Shown one piece after another: positions 55,633 through 64,000 of a stretch of 64,000 nucleotides of DNA. Source of the stretch: Rhineura floridana. Taxonomy: Eukaryota > Chordata > Lepidosauria > Squamata > Rhineuridae. Positions within the stretch are counted from its first letter, which is position 1, and every line of letters begins with the position of its first letter. Both the position numbers and the translations under genes were made by a program. The notes below the pieces were generated by a model. The model was given only the letters and a program-made list of their open reading frames with translations, did not search any database and was not told the DNA's origin. The stretch spans positions 180,758,373-180,822,372 of the forward strand of contig NC_084482.1 of the NCBI RefSeq assembly GCF_030035675.1, read 5' to 3'.

Positions 55633-55954
55633 CCAACGCCCTGCTTCAGGTCCATTTGCCATCAGATATGGTGGGAGGGTACATGGCAGGGCTGACCAGA
55701 CTTCAGGGGGCCCTCAGCACAGTGGTGTCAATGGGGCCCCTAACACACACACACACACACAGCAGCTACACAGATGAATGTGATTCCCATTCAAAAGTGG
55801 CATCGCTGCCCACCTACTGTAAAACCAGATCCAGTGTCAAGACGGAGAGTGGCAGCATAACTGTAATGGGCCAGTGAGGGGTCCTTCTGAGCCCCTGGGG
55901 TCCTTGGCCAGTGCCTGGTTTGGCTGACTGCTGCTGCTGGAACTGGTACTTGGG
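55633..55954. other. No gene recognised; short (CA)n
   Basis: An (AC)n run of about 20 bases at 55743-55762, otherwise unremarkable. Confidence 0.4.
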
Positions 55955-56215
55955 GCAGGGCCTTTTCAGTTGTGGCATTTAACATATGCAATAACCTATC
56001 TGGGGAGATGTTTGTTTTTAGCAGACAGGAAATACAATTTGATTTCAGCAAGCTTTTCTAGAACGTGGCTTTGATTGCTGCTGCTGCCTTTTAATTTTAA
56101 CTTAGTGGCTTTATTATGCTGCCGTTTTATATTTTATTGTAAGCCTCCTTGCATATTTTTTAGGGAGATGGGGCAGGAATTTTGAAATGCACGAATAAAA
56201 AACCCTTTTAACAGA
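55955..56215 (+). mobile_element. Old L2-like LINE 3' end
   Basis: GCCTTTTCAGTTGTGGCATT reads AFSVVAFN as in the L2 C-terminal domain. The 3' UTR follows and ends GGGGCAGGAATTTTGAAATG then GAATAAAAAACC. Confidence 0.6.
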
Positions 56216-56879
56216 GGAATATTGTTATGTGGGTGAACAAGGGATTATTTCACTAGCTTATTTCTTTTGCTTCCTTTTAAGACACATTTTGAATTTTAAT
56301 TCTTTATATCAGCATTTTGTTTATTAATATAAATGCTTGCCCTAAGCTTTTGGAAATGAGACACACTAAAAAGCCCAGGCAAGCACAGCTAATATACAGC
56401 ACTCTCCTTTTAAACTATCTATAAATGGGATTGAAATGGGTTTTAGTGTACTGCTAGTAGATTTTCTTGTACTTCTTCATGTGGAACACGGGTGCCAATT
56501 CACAGGGCAGCTATAAAAATAGTTATTACTATTATTGTTTGTACAATCCAGCCAGTTAGGCACTTTTAAATCCTAATCTTCTTCAAGGAATGTTATCATC
56601 AACAACAAAAACAACAACAATTTATCCTAGAGTAATTCTGGACTGATATCCAAACCATATGGGATTGCGGTAGGTTGTGGAAAGTCAAAGGAGCACTTAC
56701 TGGGCAAGTGGCCAAAGACAGAGACAGTGGGATGATCCTTGAACAAGAATTACACTGTGAATTCCAGGCTCTTGACTGTTTGGCACTGCTATTCTGTAGC
56801 AATAAAATCAACTAAAATAAACCAAAATTACTAACCACATTAGATAAACTGGATACAAAGGTAGGAATTGTCGGATCCG
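56216..56879. other. No gene recognised
   Basis: A/T-rich with a CAA run at 56601-56620. Nothing identifiable. Confidence 0.35.
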
Positions 56880-57250
56880 TTAATTTCAGTCTCTGTTTGT
56901 CAGGTTTACAATCTTAAATTGTTATTCACATTTCCACACCAGCTTGCTTTTAAGTCCTCACGAAAATTCATCTGCATTTTAGTGTGAATTTTTCCTAATA
57001 AACATGTTTGTATGTATTCCCTAATATAATGCATTTTTGCATATTATTTTCACTAATATATGCACGTTATGGACACTTTACCCTAGAGTATACATATTTG
57101 CACATACTACTTGGCCAGAGAGCTGCATTGCAAAATTCAGAGAAGTGCAAATTTCAAAAGATGGCTGAGTTTCGGTTCACACATTGTTTCAGAAAATGCG
57201 AATTTGGCAAATTTGGCTTGAAATGTGGATGGTGGTGAATTTCTTCCCCA
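56880..57250 (+). repeat. A/T-rich dispersed repeat, copy 5
   Basis: AGTCCTCACGAAAATTCATC, GCATTTTTGCATATTATTTT and TTTGGCTTGAAATGTGGATG keep the family order, including the right end absent from copy 2. Confidence 0.7.
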
Positions 57251-58146
57251 CTCCTTGTACCATCGCAGAGATGTGAATTTTGGTAAGCTGGTTGTCTGCA
57301 TTGCTCGCCCAGTGGTAGGGAGACCACTTCCTTGCCTAATCGGTAGCACCAAGGAGAAAGGAGGGGTGGGCAAGCCCCAAGATTAGTAGCTTCCCCCCAC
57401 CATTGCTGGACCCCTGTGATTACATGTGGTGAAAACTTTTCATATACACATTACAGCAGAATTACACATTTGAAATAAAAACAATGTTGCAGTCTGAATG
57501 AACTTGACTTGAGTATTAACTCCATCAAACAAAATGGGCTTGGGAGAAATCATGTTTAGGATGGGAGTATTTCTCTTTCAGAACTCCAACCTGTGGAACA
57601 AATGCCCTCTCCCAGCTCCTTGCCCAAAGGCATCCTTCTGTCCCTCTGCCTCCTGCCCAATATATTTTTTTTCTGGTGGTATCATCAATCAGAAAAATGG
57701 AGAATCAGAGATAAAATTCTCTCCGGCAGGACTAGGCAAATAAACAGTTTCTCATGTGGATCCATGCATGTAATAGGAAGTTACTGCTTCTATGCACTCA
57801 TGATATCCAACATTAGTCATACTCGGAGCAGACCCATTGCAATCAATCGGCCTAAGTCCTTTGATTTCAGCGGGATGGCTCTAAGGATAACTAGTGTTGG
57901 ATGTCATCCAATGCATTTAGATGAGGGCCTTCCACAAAATGAATCTGGGGTAGCATTACAACCTACCTTTGATATACATACGTATTTCTAGACCTACATT
58001 TTCACAGAAGTCAATGCTAGGCCAATGCGTATTGTCTGAAGTGGTCTATAATAAGGGTGGATCACTACACACATATGGAGAGAAAAGAATGATCACAAAC
58101 AGCATGACTGTAAACCTACTGTTACTTGAGATAATAAAATGCTGGT
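57251..58146. other. No gene recognised
   Basis: A decayed relative of the CAGTCCTAT palindromic repeat may lie at about 57815-57905 (GCAGACCCATTGCAATCAAT). No coding signature; the 132-codon ORF 57593-57991 has no motif. Confidence 0.35.
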
Positions 58147-58340
58147 AAGAGCATAGGAAACTGCCTTATGCTGAGTCAGATAATTGCTCCATCTAATTCA
58201 GTATTGTCTGTACTGAATGGCAGCAGCTCTCCAGGGTTTCAGGCAGGACACACTTCCAGACTTACCTGGAGATGCCTGGGGTTGAACCTGGGGTCTTCTG
58301 TTTGCTGGCAGATGCTCCACCACTGAGCTACAGCCCTTCC
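58147..58340 (-). mobile_element. tRNA-derived SINE (CAGCAGCTC family), full length
   Basis: AGAGCATAGGAAACTGCCTT at the tail side, CTGAATGGCAGCAGCTCTCC in the body, GGTTGAACC as the complement of the B box, and CTGAGCTACAGCCC as the complement of the A-box head. This is the uninterrupted reference for the split copy at 42024. Confidence 0.88.
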
Positions 58341-58479
58341 CCTTGATAAGGAGCCCTTACATTACCACTGCCACTACCATTTATTTTCTTTCTTTAGACT
58401 GGACAAAGCAACTTTTGTGTCACTTTCCATTCCCGTATCTTAGTACCATTTCGCCATGCTCCAATCTAGGTTGACTAGA

Positions 58480-58590
58480 ACAACCTTCTCCAACGTGGTG
58501 CCCTCCACAACTGTGTAGGCTGGGGTTGATGGCAGCTGTAGTCCAAAACATCTGAAGGGCCTCACATTGGGGAATGCTGGGCGAGGCAGT
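58480..58590. mobile_element. Palindromic MITE, CATCTGGAG family, partial
   Basis: Retains GGTGCCCTCCACAAC, GGCTGGGGTTGATGGCAGCT and CCAAAACATCTGAAGGGC. Part of the left arm is lost. Confidence 0.65.
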
Positions 58591-58796
58591 AGGACATGGG
58601 TGTATTTTCCTGGCCTTTTCAATGTATGGATAGGTTTTAACTAAGAGTTTTCCATCACTGAAAGTAGCTGTGAATCCTGCACAAAAGGGTGACAGTTATT
58701 CTGTGTAAACAGATGCTAAGCATAAAACCAGACACATATAGAGAGAGCATGCAATTTCCTGCTGCTGTGTTTTTTTGCCAATCATGTAGCAAGTGA

Positions 58797-58925
58797 GTGG
58801 GAAACCTTTGGCCCTTCAGATGTTGCTGAATTACAACTTCCGTATGCCCTAGCAAGAATGGTCAATGGCCAGGAATGATAGGAGTTATAGTCCAGCAACA
58901 TCTGGAGAGCCAGAGGTTTCACCCA
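58797..58925. mobile_element. Palindromic MITE, CATCTGGAG family
   Basis: Ends GTGGGAAACCTTTGGC and GCCAGAGGTTTCACCCAC are inverted. The core carries TTCAGATGTTGCTGAATTAC and TATAGTCCAGCAACATCTGG. Confidence 0.82.
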
Positions 58926-59394
58926 CCTGATACTGCAACTAGTTTTACATACTGTATCGTTAGATGAATGTCAGACAAGTGTTGAGAAAAACACAACAAA
59001 ATAAGTGTTGAAAACTACACAACTTAAAGAGTGGGAAAGTTGTAGTGTAGACACACAATATTATGGCCCACTTTTATTCTTAGTTGGCTCCTGAAGTCAA
59101 GCTGTGGCAAATGTAAGTGCACTACTCAGACTTGATTCATACTTATTTTCTTCTATTTAAGTACAACAAATGCCTCAATTTAAATGATAAAACAAATCAT
59201 CGTAGTCTGTTTATTTGAATGTTGCTTTTCCATGAGATTGTAACCAAAGCAAACAGCAAAAATGAATATCAACAGCAATTTTAAAAAACATAAGAACAAT
59301 TACAAATAATTACAAATTACAGATGCCAATAAATTAATGCATCATTAAATAAAAGATCCATCCATCCATATTGTTTCTCTGCTCCACCATTTAT
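58926..59394. other. No gene recognised
   Basis: A/T-rich. No identifiable content. Confidence 0.35.
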
Positions 59395-59545
59395 GCTGAT
59401 TTATTATTTACTTGTATTGGACTTTGTATTTTTATATTTTATTTTCTGTTGGAGTTGGTTTTTATTTGAGATTGTTAGCTGCTTTGTGGAGGAAGTTCCT
59501 GAAAAAGCAGTGTATAGGTTTTTCTAATAAAATAAACATTGTACA
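59395..59545 (+). mobile_element. Old L2-type LINE 3' end
   Basis: T-rich 3' UTR followed by TTAGCTGCTTTGTGGAGGAA and GTATAGGTTTTTCTAATAAA, a decayed L2 end. Confidence 0.5.
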
Positions 59546-60499
59546 AATGAATACAAATAAAGTAACTGGATTTAACAGCTAAATGGGAGAGAATAAAGCC
59601 TAACATAGAAATCAAAATAGTGGTATACAAAGCAAAAAAGCTTGCCATTCCACAAGGAATTTCACAAACTTTCACCGCAATTAACTTACAAAAATGAGAT
59701 GAAAGCCACACCTCTCCTTTGTTTCAGACCAGCTCTTGCCAGCTTCTCTTCTCTCAGCTCATTCCCTCTCTCTCACCAGGGAGGCAAAGATTGCTATTAC
59801 ATGCACAGTGTCATCAGTGGTGAATGACACATGCACATTTACATTGATGGGGTTTCCCCACATTACCTAATGGAATAGCCTCTACACCTGTACTTAAAGC
59901 AGGAAAACCCAGTCTTTTAAACCATGTGCATAGCTCGCAACTAACAGGGCTGTGGGCATATTTTGGTGTTTAAACTGGGGAACTTTTTGTCCCCATGTTT
60001 AAAGAGTAAAGTGTAACTCTGCTGTCAGTTGAGCTGTATCATCTTGACTATAGTTTCATATGCTAGTATGACAATTAGCAAGTATGAGTGAGCTTTATTA
60101 GGTACAGTGCTATTTATACAGATGTCTGAAAATATCTGCTCCATGCCTCAGTTCTTTTCATGGTTTGCGCTTAACCTTGCATCAGATCCCCCATTAAGAT
60201 TCCGTCCCTTAAAGCTACACAGTTACACACACACACACGTGTTAATGTACCCATTAAGCCGTTGTCAAGTGCAGAAAAAGTTGCATCCTGTGGAGTGTTT
60301 GTGTATCTGTGTAACTGGACCGGCTAAAGTTTCCGAGTTGTCTTTAAGGGTAGCGCCACATAGAGCACAGAGTAGCCAAAAGGGAGCAGAGCTGGCGTTT
60401 CAGAGCTGGAAGCAGACACTCCTAGCCGCTAAGGCCACCTGAGCTCCCAGTGACAATGCTTTATCAGGAGCACCTCCTCCTTCCAGGGCACGCCTTGGA
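59546..60499. other. No gene recognised
   Basis: Contains a short (AC)n at 60225-60238 and an unremarkable 111-codon ORF at 60107-60442. Confidence 0.35.
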
Positions 60500-60653
60500 G
60501 TGAACCTTGAAGTTCAGGGGGGCATCAAAAAGTGTGTGTAGGGAGAATTTTCTTCTGTAATAAATGTAATTATTTTTCGTAAAAAAAAAAAATCAGGGGA
60601 AGGAGAAAACATTTAGGGGGGCAGCCCCCCTTGCCTTCTTGGCTATGGGCCTG
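60500..60653 (-). mobile_element. Possible hAT-like element, one end visible
   Basis: The right edge reversed reads CAGGCCCATAGCCAAGAAGG, then GGGGGGCTGCCCCCCTAAA. The left end could not be placed. Confidence 0.4.
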
Positions 60654-61140
60654 TTCCAGGGGAGCACAAGAACTCAGAACACATGACATATCTTACTTTT
60701 CAGGATCCAGTTTCAGCCCACATCCAGCGCAGCACTGCAAAGCACCAGTCTAGCACCTAGTTGCGGTACAATGGTAAAATGCACAAGAAATCGTGAATAA
60801 GTTCCACTAGCTTTAAGAGTCGTAATATTCCAGTAGGTACAGCTTCCTCCGTCAAAGCAACAGAAAACACGACACCCAAGGGTGATTCCAGAGGAGGCTC
60901 AATATTGCAAATGAGTTGTTGAGATATTGCATACAAGTAATTGGCAACAGGTTCTTTCTTTAACAGATTTTGCACAGAAAGAGAAAATCCAGATGAAATG
61001 GAGAGGGGCATATGGACCGGCATTTTTACACCAAAGATGTCGTGTGGGTGCTGAAAAAAGCTTTGCATGCACGAGGAGCAACAATCCCACAACATCCCTT
61101 TCAAAGCACCATTATGATTTTTTGCCTTCTGCACATAGCT
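60654..61140 (-). other. No gene assigned; 125-codon minus ORF
   Basis: The frame 61134-60757 on the minus strand (MQKAKNHNGALKGMLWDCCS to FLCILPLYRN) has no family I recognise. Confidence 0.15.
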
Positions 61141-61183
61141 GTTCAGAGGTAGAGTACATGCTTTGCATGCACAAGATCCCAGG
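61141..61183 (+). mobile_element. Small tRNA-SINE head fragment
   Basis: GTTCAGAGGTAGAGTACATG and CTTTGCATGCACAAGATCCC resemble the A-box half of the SINE at 48203. Confidence 0.45.
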
Positions 61184-61384
61184 TAGAGGGGTACATTTGA
61201 TACCCCCCAATTTGCTGCTGCAATTCTCTGTCACCACCACTTGTGTTCTGTGTACGTTTTGAATATTTGAAAAGGGAAAGTGATTGGGTTATGCCCAGTA
61301 TCATGATCATGATTTGTGCCTAGAGTCGCAATGGAGAGCATTGGATTCAGAAATCAAGACACTCCCAGTCTAACCACTCCTTTA

Positions 61385-61497
61385 CCATCTTGGTGCCCTC
61401 GATGTTTTGAACCACAGCTCCCAACATCCCCAGCCAGCACTGGCTATGGCTGATAGCAGCTGTGGTCCAAAACACCTGGAAGGCACCAGGTATTCTA
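61385..61497. mobile_element. Palindromic MITE, CATCTGGAG family
   Basis: CATCTTGGTGCCCTCGATGT and AAAACACCTGGAAGGCACCA are the arms, with ACCACAGCTCCCAACATCCC inside. Diverged. Confidence 0.7.
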
Positions 61498-62994
61498 CAG
61501 AACTGTTGTCAGGATAACAAAAAGATATATTACCGCCACCTGGAAATAGCGTGAGAAAGAAAATAACCAACATGCTCCAGCCTCAGCTTTGATACTTAAA
61601 GCCCATTGATTTTGAAGGGTCTTACAGTGCAATGCTATGCCCATTTTATGCTAGCGAGATGAGAATACCATAGTTAAGAAATCTCACACATTTTCACAAC
61701 TCCAAATTATACTCTGAATCAAATTTTTAATCCAGCATTAGGTACTATTCTGTGGTGGGGTTTGTGGCATCATCTTGGGGTTCCTGCTGGTGCCATGTGT
61801 TGACTGGTGCTTTCCTATGCCTGGTTTTTTGATTGGTGCCTCCTGTGCATGGCTACTGGGGATATCATAAATGCGTGCTGCAGTGATTGTTGGGTGACAG
61901 AAGTTGCTGCAGAGATTGTCATTTTGCTTTGTTGCCTCTTTTTTGTTGTTGCTCTTCCTGTGCTTCAGACACTACTTAGAAAACCTGAGGATCCCCAATA
62001 GTAAAATCAATGTAAATTCCCATATAGTGGCAACGGTTTACCGGGACCATGGGATTAATGGCCTCCCAGTATGAACGTGTCCCATTGATTTGTGTGAGTC
62101 ATGTAGTCAAATCCCATGCAAGTTTGCTAGAAAGTAAATCACAGAGAATGGGGCTTACTTCCAAGGAAGTATATGCAAATAGGACTGTAGTTTTAAATGT
62201 AGTTTATCTTTCCAATGGATCATATTTACTTTAGCAAGACGCCTTGCTGGGTTTTTTTTAAAATTGGTATAACTAACACGGAAATTTCATATTTGCTTCC
62301 TCTTGTCGAAATTGAGAAAAAACTAACAACAAAAATCCAGTACATTTTTAGTGTGTTTTTTAAAAGCTAAACTAAGGCAAAGGTAGGATCATTGTGGCTA
62401 ATTGCCTTCCTCCCTATCAAGGGGCAAAACCCCCTACCTCAAGAAAAGGACAAAGGGTTTTCACAGTCTGTAAACCATTAATAAAGTGCATGATTGTTCC
62501 AGATTAACTCTTAATCCCGGGAAGGATAAATAGATGCAAACTTTGCCGGCCGTTGCCTATAATTTGCAAAGCAGTTTACCTCTTTTAACAAATTATAGCG
62601 AGGAGAGTAATCCAAGCAGCAGTTTTGGCTTTCAGGAAAGGGGTGGGTATGCGGAGGGCGGAATACGCACAATAGGAAACCAAAGGGCCAGCCACTAAAA
62701 CTTTTGTGGAAATTATATTGTGCCACTTTATTGGCAGTTCAGACCGCTGAATTCTCTCTCCGATCACGCCTGGAGGCCAGAAAGCATACGACGATCTCTG
62801 AACGAATGCCTTGGCCTCGGTTGCAAAGGAGACAAGAACTTTTGATTCCATCCGAACCTACACGACACACGCAAGCACACATCTTGTTTTAAAAACTAAA
62901 GCCAAATAAAAAATGCCTCGCTGCGGGACACTCTTAACGAAGGGATACACACACCCTTACTTACTTAACCAGCTCCTTCTCTCGCCCCCCCCTT
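61498..62994. other. No gene recognised; upstream flank of the host gene
   Basis: Holds a CAGTCCTAT-type palindromic repeat at about 62095-62190 (reversed, ending AATAGGACTGTAG). Repeat density drops after 62200 as the promoter region is approached, which may mark selectively kept flanking DNA. Confidence 0.4.
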
Positions 62995-63568
62995 CTTCCC
63001 TCCTTAAAGAGAGGCGGGATCTCCGGGCATTTGATCTCTGCGATCCCGCCCCTCCTCCGGTATCCTAAAGTGGTTCCCAAGCACTCTTAGTCCAGCAGGC
63101 AAACGGGGGGGGGGGGAGAGGGAGAGGGAAAGGGGGGTAAGGCAGCCCACCAAAAGTGCAGCAGCGTCTTTTCCCCTGTTCCCTCGCCAGCCCCTCAGTA
63201 TTACATTATGCTGGTGTACCCGATCCTCCGTGCTCGAGTCGTTCCGCAAATCCCGATCAACTTTCCAGAGCGGGCGGTTGTTGTCGCCATAGCAGAACCC
63301 GGGGAAACCGACTTGGATCAGAGGGATCCTCACGTTTAATAAAAGTGAAGTTGTGGGAGGAGGAGGGTGGAGGAGGAGGAGGGGAGGCAGCCGCGGAGGA
63401 AAAAGCTCTCTGAAGTTTTGGCTCCAACCCACCTCCCCTCCCCTCTCCCATCCACCAACCTCCCCCCCCCAAACCCGTGCAGCAACAAGGCGAAAGAAGG
63501 GACTTACTATTTTTGCAAAAGGGGGGGTAGAAAGGTTGATCGGCTGCAACGAAGCGGCACAAACCACC
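62995..63568 (+). promoter_or_regulatory. CpG/GC-rich promoter and 5' UTR region of the host gene
   Basis: This is the only stretch of the window with sustained high G+C and many CpG dinucleotides. It includes a GC-box-like CCCGCCCCTCC at about 63043-63053, long purine tracts (63107-63138, 63353-63400) and a C-rich tract (63453-63477). A TATA-like TTTAATAAAAG lies at about 63335. No repeats are present. The transcription start cannot be fixed from sequence alone. Confidence 0.65.
63208..63339 (+). other. Candidate upstream ORF, 43 codons
   Basis: ATG at 63208-63210 opens a frame MLVYPILRARVVPQIPINFP that ends at TAA 63337-63339, about 230 bases before the main ATG. If transcription starts upstream of it, it would be the last upstream ATG before the leader exon, since no other ATG was seen in between. 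Confidence 0.3.
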
Positions 63569-63677
63569 ATGCATCTTGTGTTATGGGCAGTGGGATTAAG
63601 CACGCTATTTCTGCAAGACTTCTTGAATGTAGCCGGTGCAGCAGCAGCAAGGAAGAGAGGGTTGCATCCAAGACAAG
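63569..63677 (+). CDS. First coding exon of a host secreted/membrane protein gene (unidentified)
   Basis: The ATG at 63569 has A at -3 (ACCATGC). It opens 36 codons plus one base: MHLVLWAVGLSTLFLQDFLN then VAGAAAARKRGLHPRQ. Residues 4-20 form a hydrophobic signal-peptide core, a small-residue stretch NVAGAAAA offers a cleavage site, and a basic RKR follows. The exon ends CAAG|GTAAGC with the donor GT at 63678-63679, giving a phase-1 intron. The frame is also open upstream from 63353 but contains no other ATG, so 63569 is the natural start. The rest of the gene lies beyond the right edge. A signal peptide followed by a basic tract and an early phase-1 intron is seen in families such as R-spondins or EGFL6/nephronectin. 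The 36 residues do not identify any of them. Confidence 0.72.
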
Positions 63678-64000
63678 GTAAGCTATTGGCAGCAGTAACA
63701 GCACTGCCCGGGCTTTTCTTTTTTCAAAATAGTATCATTTTTTAACAGGTTGACATTGCTTTGCTGCTTTTTGGGGGGGAGGGGGGAGGTAGGTCACGTT
63801 TTTCTTATTCATACAGTGCTACACATTTGCAAAGCACGGAAAGCGTTATTAGGCAACTTTAGTTACAGAGACTTTGCCAGTCTGCTGGCAGCTCCGCCTA
63901 CAAATATATGCTTAAAATTTCCAAACACTTGTAGTCCCGCAATATCGCTCTCGGTAGCTTTGTTTGTTTGTCTGTCAGTGGCTGAAAAGCAGTGATCAGC
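63678..64000 (+). other. Start of intron 1 of the host gene
   Basis: Begins with the donor GTAAGC. It contains a G-rich run near 63772-63791 and no repeat. The next exon is outside the window. Confidence 0.6.

Noticed and set aside
63004-63603. 199-codon minus-strand ORF over the promoter region
   Set aside because: Low-complexity Pro/Arg/Leu content from G- and C-rich tracts, antisense to a better-supported leader exon.
1-64000. CRISPR arrays, operons, prokaryotic signals
   Set aside because: No spaced direct repeats of the CRISPR kind; the tandem arrays seen are microsatellites or simple duplications, and the content is vertebrate.
1-64000. Endogenous retrovirus, LTR or Polinton-type element
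   Set aside because: No paired long terminal repeats, gag, protease, integrase, envelope or capsid-like reading was recognised; all reverse transcriptases seen are of LINE type.

Overview
The window reads as repeat-dense, intron- and intergenic-type DNA from a squamate reptile (lizard or snake). The basis is the mix of mobile elements: young CR1 LINEs, a BovB LINE with several of its 3' ends, many L2-clade LINE pieces, tRNA-derived SINEs of the type common in squamates, a 5S rRNA-derived SINE, and a large crop of short palindromic hAT-like MITEs. Species and chromosome cannot be read from the sequence. There is no bacterial gene organisation, no CRISPR array, no operon, and no retroviral or LTR element that I could recognise.

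Layout. 1-2.35 kb is the 3' part of a young CR1 LINE. 2.35-6.0 kb is one copy (copy A) of an unclassified dispersed repeat, carrying a hAT MITE and two BovB insertions; a sister copy (copy B) lies at 43.95-46.06 kb with different insertions. 7.2-9.3 kb holds two L2 pieces, the second nested in a Tigger-like DNA transposon. 10-21 kb is a scatter of CR1 and L2 ends, SINEs and MITEs. 22.26-24.73 kb is a third, older CR1. 25-36 kb is sparse, with MITEs, a GATA/GACA tract, LINE remnants and one cysteine-rich possible exon on the minus strand (31.1-31.37 kb). 36.8-41.84 kb is a nest: an L2 split by a near full-length RTE-like LINE on the minus strand, itself hit by an L2 3' end and a hAT MITE. 48.69-50.82 kb is a second young CR1, almost identical to the first. 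51-62 kb is again SINEs, MITEs and old LINE ends.

Host gene. The only well-supported host coding sequence is at the right edge. A GC- and CpG-richer promoter-like stretch (about 63.0-63.57 kb) leads to an ATG at 63569 in good Kozak context. A 36-codon signal-peptide-like leader follows and ends in a strong splice donor at 63678. The gene runs out of the window to the right, so its product is not identified.

I found no clearly new biological system. The best leads are the two sister repeats with an inverted middle and reciprocal empty insertion sites, the very well preserved hAT elements, two palindromic MITE families that share a core but not their ends, and the cysteine-rich possible exon whose acceptor abuts a CR1 3' end.
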